This document shows, one piece after another, positions 11,768 to 24,475 of a stretch of 64,000 nucleotides of DNA. Source of the stretch: Vigna angularis (lineage: Eukaryota > Streptophyta > Magnoliopsida > Fabales > Fabaceae); NCBI RefSeq assembly GCF_016808095.1, contig NC_068976.1, forward strand, positions 11,565,001 to 11,629,000, in the 5' to 3' direction. Made by a program: the position numbers and the translations under genes. Positions within the stretch are counted from its first letter, which is position 1. The number at the start of each line of letters is the position of its first letter. The notes under the pieces were generated by a model. The model searched no databases and was not told the origin of the DNA. It saw only the letters and a list, made by a program, of their open reading frames with translations.

Positions 11768-12149
11768 TTTTAATAATTATTAAAATATAAAATTATATTA
11801 AATAATATTTAAATTTTAAATTAAATTACAAATATTATTAAGGTGGTGTAAAATGTTTTTAATAAAAAAAAGAAGAAAATAAAAGGATATTTATTAAAAT
11901 GTCTTTAATAAGAAAGAGAAAAAAGTTAATTTTTAAAAAAGTTGGAGGTGCAGGATGTCAGAAGGTTAAAAATAGAATTTTTGGAAGTGCATGATGAGAT
12001 GTTGGAGGTGTAGGATGAAACACTCAACTTTTTTTCCATATGAAAGTTGTGTGGATTTATTAAAGGGTGTTGCTCCCTCCACCATCCCAAGTGCTTCTGC
12101 ACCTCCTCACTAATTTCTTTTATTCCAAAAATACTCTACACCTCCCCAC

Positions 12150-12850
12150 TATTTTTTTTATTCCAAAATTATCTACACCTCCACACTATCCTCAACAATC
12201 TTTCTCTTTCTCTCTGCATTAATGGAGCATTCATATGGCTTTTAAACTTGCAAAATATAAAATTCAAAGGAAACTTCAATATTAACGCTTCTACCACTTC
12301 CATTTTATAAACTTAAAAGTTAGATGCAAATACAAAATAATAAACATAATAATATTAATAGTAAATAATATATTATTATTATTATTATTATATACTAACT
12401 TTATAATGACGAAAGAACTAAATAAATTTCAAATCTTTAACAAATAACTTTTCTTTTATATTTTAAGTATTTAATAATATTTTTATATTATTTATCTAAT
12501 AAATTAAATACTTTATTCAAGTTCTTTGAGTCAAACATGTCGGTAAGTTAAAACATAATATAATGTTAAAAATTATAGATATTAAATGTAAAAGAAAACA
12601 CACATATATATAAACATTTTTCTAGAAATTTAGAACAAAATTTTACCATTTATTAAGTAATTTGAAGAAAAATGTATATTAAACAGTGAAAATAAGATTG
12701 AATCAAACTTATTTAAGGGAAAATGTAAATAAAATTTTGCAATATATCACAAGTTTAAATCTGAGTCATGTGAATGCTCCATTAATGTAGAAAGAGAAAG
12801 ATAAAAATTGTTGAATATAGTGGAGAGAGAAAGATAATTTTGACATTCCT
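12150..12850. repeat. Imperfect foldback / inverted-repeat element
   Basis: Left arm about 12160-12265 and right arm about 12735-12845 are inverted copies, best seen in TGCATTAATGGAGCATTCA (left) against TGAATGCTCCATTAATG (right), with matching CTTTCTCTTTCT and GTGGAG blocks. The roughly 470 bases between are AT-rich and non-coding. It may be an old MITE; clear target duplications were not found. Confidence 0.55.
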
Positions 12851-13689
12851 ACACTTTTCTTTATCATTTGCACCATATCATTATGAAACTCTTTCCTTCC
12901 CAAAATTGGGATGTATTATAACTCCATTTGTATAATTAATTGGTTTAACTTATTTACTAAAAAAATTAAATACATTCCCATGTCTTTTAATAAATAAAAA
13001 AATTTGTATTAGTATTGGTATAGTTGACGTTAATAGAGTTCGTTTAATGTTAGACACTCACTAACACACAGAAATTGCTATTTACGTTACTAAATTTATA
13101 ACTATAACATGTAGGCAATAGACATAAAAATATAGGATAACAATTTTGTAAATAAATGATCAATATTTACATCTATAGGTCAAACATAATTTTGTTTAAG
13201 AAAACATACAGCGCCATTGAGTCCTTTATTTATATTCATTTCTTTATTCTACACATAGGTCCTTCATGACACACATATCATTCATGTACTTTGTTGAATA
13301 TGGAGGTGTTCTACGACAATTTGTTTTTAATTATTATCATTAATGTCAGTTACATCAACAAAAATTAAATTAATATTCAAATAGATTTCATTTAATCGGC
13401 TCAACTATCTCTAAACTCAATCAATTTTAAAATAAGAACAAGTCATAAACTGTTCTAGTCAAAATCAATTTTAAAATTAGTGATACATATAATTGACCTT
13501 AAAATCAACACTAGTGTACATAGTATTAGAGTTCACTATATGATGCTATTTCTTAGTTAATGTCAGCTTTTAATTATTAGCATTAACTTTTGGCTGACAC
13601 TAAACATTTTTTGTAGGGTAATAAATTACATAATGTTAACACTGCTAGTCTCTTATGTTATAAGTTTTCTTGTATTTTTTCTCTCTCAC
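12851..13689. other. Intergenic DNA, no gene
   Basis: AT-rich sequence without a convincing reading frame. Near 13555-13605 is a short inverted repeat (TTAATGTCAGC ... GCTGACACTAA) that could form a hairpin or mark a small inverted-repeat element. Confidence 0.4.
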
Positions 13690-14882
13690 ACATGTGGTAA
13701 AATATTGAAAAAAATTATGAACAAAATTTTGTGAGGGTATAGATTTATGGTTCTTTAAGGATTTATTCTAGTGTATGTGTAAACTCTCTATGATACAATA
13801 AGAATTTTTTAAAAAATTTATGAGGATATCAAAACTCGTAAAAAACTCTAAAAATAGTAGAAAAAATAAATCCAGAAAGAAATTAGAAAAAAAAAAAGAG
13901 AATAAGAGAGTAAGAGAATGAGAGAAAGTTGTGTGTTTTGGAATAACCACAAAAGCACTACTTATAAAGTGATGAATGGCCCAAGATGCAGATCTTGCAG
14001 AAGAAACTGCCCAAAACGGCTTCGCTAACTCCCGAGTCTTGTGGGAGGAGAATTGACCAAGGAGAAAGAAAAACGTTCATCTAGCAACGTTTCTCAACTT
14101 TTTCCAGAACGACTTTTGCAATACTGTTTATAACAATCTCCCACATATTGCAAAAGATAAAACATTAACTAAAGAGATAGAAAAGAAATATTCTGGATTT
14201 CATAAGATATAATGTATTAGAGTTGATATAACAAACTACATAAACTAGTTCTAAATTGAGAAACTTAACACACACTGCAGTTGGTATAACAAGTTATATG
14301 AACCAAAGAACTTGACGTGTGTTAGACGTTTATCAATCACAATATTACCCCACAATCCTTACTGTTATCATTGTGATGCACTTACTAGGCCAAGCGTGTG
14401 TTCGGTATTCATGGGTGCTCTAGAGATCATACCAAGATCATATGAAAGCTGCCCCACTCAACACTCATATTGGTGATTTCATCAAGTGTATGCTACAAAT
14501 CATACACCACTTGTAAGGAATATGAAAATCATTAAAAACTTTTTTTAAACTAAAATTCTTTTAGCATATAGAATTTTAATTACAAAGTTTAACCTCTCAA
14601 TAATGCAGTCTCTAGCACTTTCACACATCAAATTAGTGTTATCAAAACTAACAAGTGTGACTTTGTTTTTACCCATATGGACCTTTTTCATGGGATCTCC
14701 AATCACAAAGGTTGGGTTACCATTAATTGTTTGTTTGTAAGTGGCTTAAGTCTCATTCTCCTCAATGTTTCTAACATCATATTTAGACATTAAGTGTACC
14801 TACTCAGTCTATGTACTACATATGCAATATCAAGTCTAGAAAAACTCATCAAATTCAATAAGCTTCCAATTATATAAGCATA

Positions 14883-15488
14883 CTAAGGTTGTGATATAAA
14901 TTCTCCTATAGTTTTCATTAATTTAGAGTTAACATCATAAGGGGTACTCATACGTTTGAAGTCATAATACCCAAACTTCATAAGAAGTTTCTTAATGTAT
15001 TGTTTTTGGGATAGTAATATACTATCTCCCTTCCTTATGATTTTAACACCTAAAATTACATTGGCTTTGCCCATGTCTTTCATTTCAAAGTTCAATCCTA
15101 GGAACAATTTATTTCTAGCAACAATCTCATTGCATGTACCAAAAATTAACATGTCATCCACATATAAACATATTACACAATCACCATTTTCAGATTTAGA
15201 GTACACACATTTATTAGCATCACTAGGTGAAAAACCATCACATAGCAATACATTATCATGTTTTTCATGTCATTAGTTTGGTGCTTGTTTCAATCCATAT
15301 AAGGATTTTAAGAGTTTGCATATTTTATTCTCTTGACCAAGTACAACACACTCTTTAGGTTGAGTCATATAAATTTTCTCCTCCAAATCACCATTCAAAA
15401 AGGTAATTTTAACATCCATTTGGTGTATCACTAGCTTATGGATAACTGGTAAGGCTAACAACACTTGAATGGAGGAAATCCTAGTCAT
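14883..15488 (-). pseudogene. Copia reverse transcriptase fragment
   Basis: Two in-register pieces, 15488-15273 and 15248-14883. The first shows the polymerase N-terminal motifs VHQMDVKITFLNGDLEE and LLKSLYGLKQAP. The second has the catalytic YVDDM with flanking ICL and LIFG, then FEMKDMGKANVILG and KQYIKKLLMKFG. A stop lies between the pieces. The role was copying element RNA into DNA; it is now non-functional. Confidence 0.85.
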
Positions 15489-15704
15489 AGGGGCAAAGGT
15501 ATCAAAATAATCTATGTTAGGTTTTTAAGTAAAGTTTTTTGCAACTAATCTTGCCTTATAATTCTCTATAGATCCATTATGGTGATACTTTTTCTTAAAG
15601 ATCCACTTACAACCTATGGGTTTTTCTCCATTAGGAAAATCTACTAAGGTCAAAATACTATTTTTCTGAATTGATTCAATTTCAGTCCTAATGGGCTTAT
15701 CCCA

Positions 15705-15980
15705 CTATTTTGCGTCAATAGAACTAATAGCTTCTACAAAGCTAGTTAGATAATTATCAATTATATAAGTATAAAAAGCATTATCAAAGGAAGTTTCCTT
15801 CCTCTGTCTTTTACTTCTTAAATTCTCACACAAGGCGTCACTATTATTATTATCAACAGGTTCAGACGTCTCACTAACCTTTAAGGAAAATACAAGTTCA
15901 AAAAACTCAACAATTTTCTTCTCCACCATATAATTACTCTCAAGCATATATAAATCTATAGACAACACTATGTTCAACAT
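15705..15980 (-). pseudogene. Copia polyprotein linker (integrase-RT junction)
   Basis: A 91-codon stretch rich in polar residues lies between integrase and reverse transcriptase of the same element. It includes LRSKRQRKETSFDNAF, which resembles the variable region just before the copia RT domain. The assignment rests on position and on the RS.R.RK..SF pattern common in that linker. Confidence 0.55.
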
Positions 15981-16311
15981 AGACTAAGAACATGCAAGAA
16001 GAGGTTTTAGAGCCTATTTTCCTTTTCTTAGGATTGGGTAACATCACCTTAGCTAGGCACCCCCACACTCTTAGATATTTAAGGTGAGGTTGATAACATT
16101 TCCACAACTAATAAAGAGTTTTACCAGTTTTCTTATGAGGTATTATATTTTGTAAAAAACAAGTAGTAAGTAGGGTTTCTCCCTAAAGGTTATCAGGTGC
16201 ACTAGAACTAATAAACATGACATTCATCATTTCCTTAAGAATTCTATTCTTTCTCTTGGCCACTACATTAGATTCAAGTGAATATGGTAGGGTTACTTCA
16301 TGGATAATACC

Positions 16312-16524
16312 TTATTTAACACAAAATTTATTAAACAATACATATTCACCACCTTTATCTGATCTAATCCTCTTAATTTTCTTATTTAGTTGATTTTCTA
16401 CTTCTTCTTTATATGTTAGAAACACATTGAAGGCTTCCTCTTTATATTTGATTATGTAGACTTTGGTGTACATAGAATAATCGTCTATAAAGGTTACAAA
16501 ATAACTTTTACAGCCTCTAGACAT
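16312..16524 (-). pseudogene. Copia integrase core fragment
   Basis: The stretch contains KSYFVTFIDDYSMYTKVYI and IKRIRSDKGGEY, the two Asp-bearing blocks of the rve integrase core (FIDDYS and RSDxGGE). The catalytic Glu region and the N-terminal zinc-binding part are disrupted. The CACTA element at 16676-17461 lies upstream in reading direction and splits the integrase zone from the GAG-pre-integrase zone. Confidence 0.82.
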
Positions 16525-16675
16525 GGTTTGTTTTAAATCAACTAGATTTGTATAATTAACCCTAACAATTCAGCTTGACGATCTACAGAATAACATGTTT
16601 TCTTTGTTAGTTTAGATACTAATCATATGTCACATTTACTAATCCGTTTATCATATATATTAAATAATCTTAGTC

Positions 16676-17461
16676 CACTAGTACAAAAATCACGTACAAC
16701 GTTGAATATTTTGGGCTTTTAACGGTGAATTCGCGAACGATGTCATATCAGGAGACGTTGAACTTACGTCGAATTAACGTCGAATTTTGTTAATATACGA
16801 CGTTAACTTAACGTCAAATTTTGTCAATATTCGACGTTAATCAATTTTTTTTTGTTTTTTTAATTAATTGTGATCCTTTTTTACAATTCTACAAGACTTG
16901 AAAAGCAAATAAACAACAAATTTTAGTTTTTAGTATTTTATAAAGCATGAACTATGAACATGTAGTGTAGTATCAACAACAATAAAAAATAATCAACAAC
17001 AAACAAGTTCAACTAAACAACAACAACAAACAAGTCAACTAAACAACAACAATAAACAAGTCAACTAAACAACAACAACAAACAAGTTCAACAAAAAAAA
17101 AGTTTCGTCATACATAAAGTAATTAATTAACATGCATTTGTATCAAATGAAAGAAAGATTACATGTGATGCCCGTCAAACTTCGTTCGAGAAAAGTTTGA
17201 GAAGAGAAGAGGGTATTACGCGCTAAGATAAAGTGAATGAATTTTCAATCTCCCGCTCAAATTTTTATTGAATTCACTAACCTTTTGACGTCGAATTTAT
17301 AAGTCATTCGACGTTTTATATTCTTTTATGTCGAATTACAATTCTAAATGACATTTAATAATTGCATTTATTTACAAAAATGCCACCACTCGTTTTTAAC
17401 GTTGGTTATTCAGTGGTTGGACGTTGAACGCGTGACATTATACGTTGTTTTTGTACTAGTG
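16676..17461. mobile_element. Non-autonomous CACTA element nested in the copia element, TSD GTC
   Basis: A 786-bp element starts CACTAGTACAAAAA (16676) and ends TTTTTGTACTAGTG (17461): a perfect 14-bp terminal inverted repeat. The duplication GTC flanks it (16673-16675 and 17462-17464). Subterminal motifs differ from the other CACTA copies here: repeats of ACGTTGAA / CGTCGAATT instead of CCTCGG. There is no coding capacity. The middle has CAACAA-rich repeats (16970-17100). It lies inside the broken copia integrase region, so it inserted after that element. Confidence 0.93.
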
Positions 17462-17513
17462 GTCGTTGTAATTTTATAACATATGAGGAATTCGCATGTC
17501 CTAATCTAGCATG

Positions 17514-17915
17514 TCATTTGTCATATGAATAAACAATATAAGCAGAAGAACAAGATTTATTAATATTTTCAAAAAATTTGAGTACAAAGAAACGTTGATC
17601 ACAATATTCCTTCCCCACAAAAACATTATCTTTTGCTATTACAATCTTGTTAGACTTGAATGACACTTTAACCCCCATTTTTTCCAATAGTGCTACAAAG
17701 ATTAAATTAGTTCTGATTGATGGCACGTGTAGTACATCATTCAAGGCTAGAGTGTTTCCAAATATGAGCTTGAGAAGAACTTTCCCTTTTCCCAGCACAC
17801 GAGTTGTCTTGGAATCACCAAGGTAAACATGTTCTTCTCCACTCCCTACACTAGTGTAGGAGGTAAAGGAACTTTTATTTGCGTAGACATGTCTGGTATC
17901 ACCAAAGTCTACCAC
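17514..17915 (-). pseudogene. Copia protease / GAG-pre-integrase fragment
   Basis: The frame contains an ACTRHVYANKSSF-like opening (here DTRHVYANKSSF), YLGDSKTTRVLGKGKV, LALNDVLHVPSIRTNLI and a basic C-terminal half. These blocks match the zone between protease and integrase of Ty1-copia polyproteins (VLGKGKV and DVLHVP.IR.NL). It overlaps the downstream edge of the gag fragment by a few bases in another frame, which shows a frameshift. Confidence 0.75.
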
Positions 17916-18621
17916 TTACTTGCTCACATTGGTCATCAAATTTACTTAAAACGACCATAGTAATAATATCATGTCCTTCATCTATATTTACTTTAGGAGG
18001 ATCGTCATTTCTTGTTCTACGTCTGCATTGTGGTGCGTCTGACTTTCCACACATGAAGCAATTTCCTTTCTTTTTAGAAGTGGGGTTAGATCCGTTAGGG
18101 TGAGATTTTTGAAAATTATTTTTTCTTTTATGATCAGATTTGTGTTCATATCCTTTTGGAGCATATATGTCTTTTATCATATTTGCTTTTGCAAACAAAG
18201 CTTTGGCCCTTACAGTAGCACACTCTTTTCTATTGGTATTTTCAATAATTATGTCTATGATGAGCTTCCTTATAGAAACAATACACATAACATAAATAAT
18301 TAAAAAGTGCACTAAGTAAAGTATGTCGGGATACCTTGTTTGCATGAATCTAATATTCAACTTGTTTTGAATTTGAAGTGAGACTAAAGTCAGGTTTTGG
18401 AGATGAAAGAGCAAAAGAAACTTTGTAGATGTATAAAAGGATAGACACACGTTCTTGCCAATGCTAGAAATTCTTATCAGAGAAGACTTCGATTTTTGAC
18501 ACATCTGGAAAAGGTTTTGCGAAGACCATCTGAGTTTTAGAAACAATGATTTGACTCTGTAGGTTTGCGATGTTGGTGTCAGCCATAAGTCCTTAAGATT
18601 ATTGTAAAATGTTGACAACAA
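17899..18621 (-). pseudogene. Copia gag fragment with degenerate zinc knuckle
   Basis: The C-terminal half carries ECATVRAKALFAKANMIKD, basic patches, and CFMCGKSDAPQCRRR. The last is a decayed CCHC knuckle: the two leading Cys and GK survive, but the His is lost. The N-terminal half shows frameshift noise. Capsid-forming role in the parental element; non-functional here. Confidence 0.65.
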
Positions 18622-18810
18622 TCACGAACAAAATTTTCTGAGGCGTGTAGATCTATTGTCCTTAAGAATTTATTCATGGTGTGTTGTGCAATCCCCCAAA
18701 ATACAACATGAACTTTCCAAAAAATTTCTGAGATATCAAAATTAGCAAAAAAAACTCTAAAAAGAGTAAAAATAACAAACCCAAAATATAAAAAAAAGCT
18801 GTAGTATACG

Positions 18811-20280
18811 AAATCATATTAGTGAATGATTTCATAATAATATAATGATTTAATTAATAATTTAATTCTTATATTTAGATTGAGATCAATGATTATTTTT
18901 TTATATTTAATTTAATTCCTATATTTATTAAAATTGATTTAATACGGTCTCATTTATTAATATAGTTAAATTGGCTAACGATAGGGGGAAACTTAAAACA
19001 TAATTGAAAGGGGTGGGTATTTGTTTGCTAAGGTGGAAGTTTTCTTTTTTTAGGATAGATTTTAACCTCTTTCTTTAATCTTATCTCCTTTTTTTCAGAT
19101 TCATATCCCAAACTGTAAAAATGAAAAACTCCAATTGCATCTCCAATAACACCAATGAAAAAATTGAATCTACTGTCCAAAACATCATAAATCTCATAAA
19201 GTTATTAGGATAAACTTAAATGTAAGAGAAGTAAATGGATTATTTATTTGTTTAGGAGATTTGTCAGTTTTGGAGTACAAGGGTAAGTAGTTTAATGCAG
19301 GGAGTATTAGGCAATAATAGGTAATAATGGAGTCTCAGTGGTAGAGTTTATGGATTGGAGATGAAAAGTCAAATGCAAGTCTATAAACTATAAGTGTCTA
19401 ATTGAGATACAATGTACGACACACAGAAGCAAATTCAAATAATTCTAAGTGAGTTTCATTTTACTAACAAATTGACATCATAACTTGAGAGTCGTTCGAA
19501 TGAAAAGACCTAGAGAAAACTTGAGCATTAGAGTTTTTGAAAAAGAAAGAGTGAGAGATAGCCAACCTTGTTAACCATGTGTCACTACCTCAATTGACAA
19601 AGAAAGTCAACTTTTATAATTGGAATATGCAGATGAAGACTCTTTTTGGATCTCAAGATGTGTGAGATGTAGTTGAGAATGGTACAAAGAGCTAGCAGAA
19701 AATAAGAACAAACAATTGCCCAAGTTGTTGCATTAAGAAAAACACGAATGAGGGATAAATTAGTTTTGCATATATTATTATACCGAACTGTGGACAAATC
19801 TGTCTCAACCATTACCAACGAACTCATCGAAGGATATATACTTTGGTAATTATTATCCTTTGGTTATTACCGATGATCAATATCCGTCAATAGTTGGTAT
19901 CGACACAGTTTTTATCAACAGATATAAGTCATTGAGAATTCATTGATAATTATCATTACTGACAAATTTTGATTCTTTTCGACGGATTGGTAATGCCATA
20001 TTTTTTAGTGTAGTTAATTTGTTATATGCACATGATAGTTAATACAATTTACTTAAATATATTATCTTCAACCGGCTTATATACTTGCTTTAGAGATTTT
20101 TCTTTTGCAATCTTGCATACGGAAGGAATGCGTACAATATCAAATTTAAGTTTGTCTTTTAATATACTGAATGGATTTTTTTTCTCTAAAATTAATACAT
20201 TATTCCATTCTAAATTTAGTATGTAATGAAATTGTTCTTTACCTATCATGATGTTTATTTACCCAAAAAAAAGTGTTGTT
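18811..20280. other. Intergenic DNA with a probable CACTA-like right end
   Basis: No gene was recognised and there is no LRK10L ectodomain upstream of gene 3. Sequence 19840-20010 has ATTACCGATGA..., GACGGATTGGTAATGCC and ends TTTTTTAGTG at 20010, like the subterminal and terminal part of another CACTA family. A matching left end was not found. The rest is AT-rich without reading frames of interest. Confidence 0.4.
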
Positions 20281-21403
20281 ACAAGAATTTCCCAACTTAT
20301 CATCATGACATGGGCTTGCAAAATTGTGTTTGGGGTGCCACTGATTGTTGCACTTGTGATATGTAAATGGAGGAAAAAGACGTGCATCAATGTTTGAAAA
20401 TATTGAAAATTACCTTGAACGCAATCAGTTAGCACCTATCAGATACTCATACAAGGAAATTAAGAGGATGACAAAAAGTTTCAAAGAGAAGTTAGGTGAA
20501 GGAGGATTTGGCTCTGTGTTTAAGGGAAAGTTGCGCAGTGGACCTTCTGTGGCAATAAAAATGTTAGCCAGATCCAAAGGAAATGGACAAGATTTTATCA
20601 ATGAAGTTGCAACCATTGGAAGAATACATCATCAAAATGTGATACAATTAATTGGATTTTGTGTTAGTGGCTCAAAGCGCACTCTTGTGTATGAATTGAT
20701 GTCCAATGGTTCTCTTGATAAACTTATATTTTCAAAAGAAGGAAGTGCACAATTAAGCTATGAAAAGATATACAATATATCAGTTGGAGTGGCTCGTGGG
20801 ATTTCTTATCTTCATCATGGATGTGAGATGAAGATTTTGCATTTTGATATCAAACCACATAACATCTTACTAGATGAAAACTTTATCCCAAAGATTTCCG
20901 ACTTTGGATTGGCAAAGTTATATCCAGTAGAAAATAGCATTGTCTCAGTGACTGCAGCAAGAGGAACCATTGGATATACGACACCAGAATTGTTCTACAA
21001 TAATGTTGGAGGAATTTCCCATAAGGCTGATGTTTATAGCTTTGGAATGCTTTTGATGGAGATGGCAAGCAAGAGGAAGAACCTAAATCCCCATGCGGAT
21101 AGATCAAGTCAAATTTACTTTCCATTTTGGATCTATGATCGTATTAGAGAAGAGGAAGATATAGATATACAAGATTTCACTGAAGAGGAAAAGAAAATAG
21201 TAAAGAAGATGATCATAGTTGCACTTTGGTGTATACAATTGAAACCAAATAATCGTCCCTCAATGAATAGAGTGGTAGAAATGCTTGAAGGAAATATTGA
21301 CGACCTGGAAATACCTCCAAAATCTACTTTATATCCTGATGAAATGAATATAGATGATCAAACAATAAACTCAGAGTACACAAACTTCGACACATTCTCT
21401 TAA
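20281..21403 (+). pseudogene. LRK10L kinase-only copy (gene 3), frameshifted at the membrane-kinase join
   Basis: Homologous to exon 3 of genes 1 and 2. The membrane segment ([21 protein letters not shown], from about 20324) is intact, but the run after AGG is AAAAA where gene 1 has AAAA. This one-base change puts membrane segment and kinase in different frames. From the next ATG (20390) a 337-residue frame holds a full kinase domain: [27 protein letters not shown]. The activation-segment motif reads GYTTPE where the paralogs have GYMAPE. No ectodomain exon is found in the 1.4 kb upstream. It is either a pseudogene or, if transcribed, a soluble kinase; pseudogene is more likely. Confidence 0.75.
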
Positions 21404-22989
21404 GTAATTCATGTAAGCTGCAACTATGCAGCTAATCCTTTAATGAAGCATGCTATTTGACAATTCATAATAAAGTTCTATTGTGCATATTCAACATTAT
21501 TATTTTAAGTAGAAGTTCGTCTATAATATTCTTTACTTGCTTTTCCTTATTAACTATTTTACATCTCAAGAGTTAGAAAAAAAGCCAACTAAATTTATTC
21601 TTTTTTATCAAAGTTTCCAAATAAGGAATCGTTAACTCATTCTATTTGAATACATGACAACATTCTACAATTTTAATGTAAGACAATACTTGTTTTTTTC
21701 TATTTTTCATGTATGTCGTATTGGTATATTTTTTTTAATTGCCTAAGAGTAATATTTAGTAAGGTTTTATCCATATAATATGCATTTAAATGGTTTTTTT
21801 TGAAGAAAATAGAAAATTTAAATTATTTTATGACAACTTTGTTTTTAATTGAAGAGTTTATTTTGATGATAAACTAAATGTTTTTATATATTACTACTGA
21901 AAATAAAATGAATCAATGACCTCAATAAGGTTATGTAAGTCGTACGAAACTTTGTCATAAAAACATATTTTTTTATAAATAAAGCTAAATTTTATGTTTG
22001 GGTCAATTTTAAGGATGTAAGTTTGAGTAGTGTACCAATTATTACTTGTGGTAATACAAATATTGTTCATAAATATTGGAATTGTTGAATATCAATTTTC
22101 TAATGATAATTAAGTTTGAAATATCTAAAAATCATGATAATAATGATTAATTATAAAATTAACAAAATTCAAAAAATAACTACAGGAGGAAATTTAATTA
22201 TTATAAAAGCGTTAGTGTTAGAGAATTAACTTTTTATTGTGTCTTACATGTTCTTATTCTTTTCCATTCGTGCAAGTATTACAAGTACCTTTTAATTTAA
22301 TCAAGAGTTGTTTACTCCTAATTTCTTAAATGATAAAGTTGTTCATTCAATCCATTTGATTCTCAACTTAATGTTTACTGTTTATACTCTCCAAAATCAT
22401 AATTTTTGCTCCTAAAACATTTATGTACACTAAATAACACAAAACTAAAATAAAAACAATTTATGATAAAAACAAAACCAAATATTTAATACAATTGTGT
22501 ATGCAAATAAACTAATTGATCATACATATATACACAATTTAAACACATATCACCTACAAGTTGTTTAAATTTGTAAATTAAACTCAAAAGTAATTAAAAA
22601 ATAGGGACCAATGCCTGAGTGACTAAAATACTTTAGTCATTGGATAGTTTGAAATTATAGGAAGTAAGTTATAAAATATAAATTGGGAAAATATAAGAAA
22701 AAAAAAATACATATTTATCGGCTTAACTTATAAAATAAAAAACAAAAAGTTCTTTAAAGTTTTAATAGATCTAAGGACTCTCTATCTTTAAAATTATTTA
22801 AATACAGACTAATTTTAGTTCAAGGAAGTAATATTTCAATTAATTTAAAATTGTAAGAACTAAACAATAATTTAGTATTTTAAATATTTTAATTTATAGA
22901 AACTAAAGTATACTAATCTTATGAAGATTAATTTTTAGGAAAGTTATACGTTGGTTGTTGAATATAATGAAAACTATGTATCTGATTAA
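21404..22989. other. Intergenic DNA after gene 3
   Basis: AT-rich; nothing recognisable as coding or mobile. The first 100 bases are presumably the 3' untranslated zone of the gene 3 copy (AATAAAG at about 21470). Confidence 0.45.
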
Positions 22990-23870
22990 TTTTTCTTGTA
23001 TATACATATAAAGCACTTTATTTATAATAGAAGAAATATGGACTAAGCCCAAAATAATAATAAAAAATAATAATAAACTAACTAAATATAAAAGATAAAG
23101 ATAATCTTTCTAACACTTCTCCTTAAGTTGATACATACAAATTGTATGTATAAAGCTTGTTGCTAATATAATCAATAAAGTTGCTAATATAATCAATAAA
23201 GACTTAGTGAAAATATCTCTTTCTACACTAGAGTGTCACCAAATTATATTAAGAATTTGTAAAGACGACATAGAAGACGAAATACCAACCCAGAAGACTC
23301 TCTTGGATAACAAATATTGGAGGTTACTTTATATAAATCTCTTTTTGCAAATAGTCGTTGAGGAATGCATTATTGAGATACAGTTGATAAAGAGTCGAAT
23401 AAAGGTCGACGAACAACTAACAACAGTTGTGGAAAATGATATTGGATAGTGGTGGACTATTGCAAAACCTCAATTATGATGATTTTGACAAAGAAGATTA
23501 CCATCACCTGTGAATAATGCCCAACAGTGGCAACCAACAACAAATTGTAGGGACTAGATTTTCATTAGTAACGGATGGTGGCCTGCAATGACTGATAATG
23601 ATAAACTATAGGAACTAGAGTGTACCACATAGAAACAGACTCTCCTTCACAATAAACGACAGAAATGACACTGCACCAATGATAGACAGTGAAGGTGGAA
23701 GATATGGTTCTTCAAAAGAATGGTCTCCTTTATTCATAAAGAACCTAGAAACATACTTCCCACAGAAAATATCGGTGGACAAAGAAAGCGAAAAGTGGAC
23801 AACAGTGAAAAAGACACTAAGTAACTTTAAAATAATATTTAATTACTTCACCTAATTACGCATCATCTTC
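22990..23870 (-). mobile_element. Possible copia LTR/3'-end remnant
   Basis: The block TAACACTTCTCCTTAAGTTGATACATACAA (about 23113) followed by AAGCTTGTTGCTAATATAATCAATAAAG resembles, in reverse, the polypurine tract and RNase H end of plant copia elements. The 23-base TTGCTAATATAATCAATAAAG unit is present twice in tandem (23160-23200). Sequence to 23870 has no open frame. Low confidence; it could be another repeat class. Confidence 0.35.
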
Positions 23871-24322
23871 CACCATAATTCGTTTAACTTTTTCTAATCC
23901 TTAATTGCAACAAAAAAAATTAACTTCTAAGTTTCTCATTATCAATTCTTTGTTTTTATTTAAATTCTACAAAACACTTCTAATTCAATTAAATATAAGT
24001 GTTATTCCTTTATAAGAATTATATATAAATTAGAAGCTGTGATTGAGAAATTTTTTTATTTGTTAGAAAACTTAACAAACTTGATTAGAAAAGACGTATA
24101 GATATATGTCCGAGCGTATAATTTATAGTAACAAAATTGTAAGGTAAAGTTTGTCTCACATCTTATATCCAATGTATTAATAAAATTACATGACTAAATA
24201 CTGATTGAGTAAATTTCGTATTTATTAAAATCAGTGGTGGAAACGAGATAAAAACGCGGTTTCTCAGTCAAAGTAAACGTATCACAAGTCATCAGATTAT
24301 TGTCTAAAAGGAAAATGTGGTC

Positions 24323-24324
<2 letters not shown>

Positions 24325-24359
<35 letters not shown>

Positions 24360-24475
24360 CAGTCTGTGTTGTTTTAAATATCATTACCTAACTTTGATTT
24401 TTGCACTTCAATTCAGCGAGAAACAATTTGGACATCATGTGGAGAGAGGAAGCATTTTCGGTGATGAGAAAAGAA
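24325..24475 (+). pseudogene. LRK10L exon-1 relic in unit 2
   Basis: A (CT)n(AT)n tract and TATA-like run at about 24328-24358 lead into the conserved leader and CAGCGAGAAACAATTTGGACATC. After the in-frame ATGTGGAGAGAGGAAGCAT the coding part is lost and the sequence jumps to TTCGGTGATGAGAAAAGAATG, which in unit 1 lies 300 bases further on. It is the deleted counterpart of the relic at 3291-3500. Confidence 0.7.

Larger units (their letters stand above)
13690..18810 (-). mobile_element. Degenerate Ty1-copia retrotransposon (interrupted)
   Basis: Read on the minus strand, the order is gag (18621-17899), GAG-pre-integrase/protease zone (17915-17514), integrase (16524-16312), linker (15980-15705) and reverse transcriptase (15488-14883). 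That order is the Ty1-copia arrangement. Flanking zones 18620-18800 and 13710-13890 resemble each other (ACAAAATTTT.TGAGG..GTA.AT, then AGGATATCAAAA..GTAAAAA), so they probably include LTR or LTR-proximal DNA, though exact LTR borders were not resolved. All reading frames are broken by stops and frameshifts, and a CACTA element sits in the middle. It is an old, dead copy. Confidence 0.8.
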
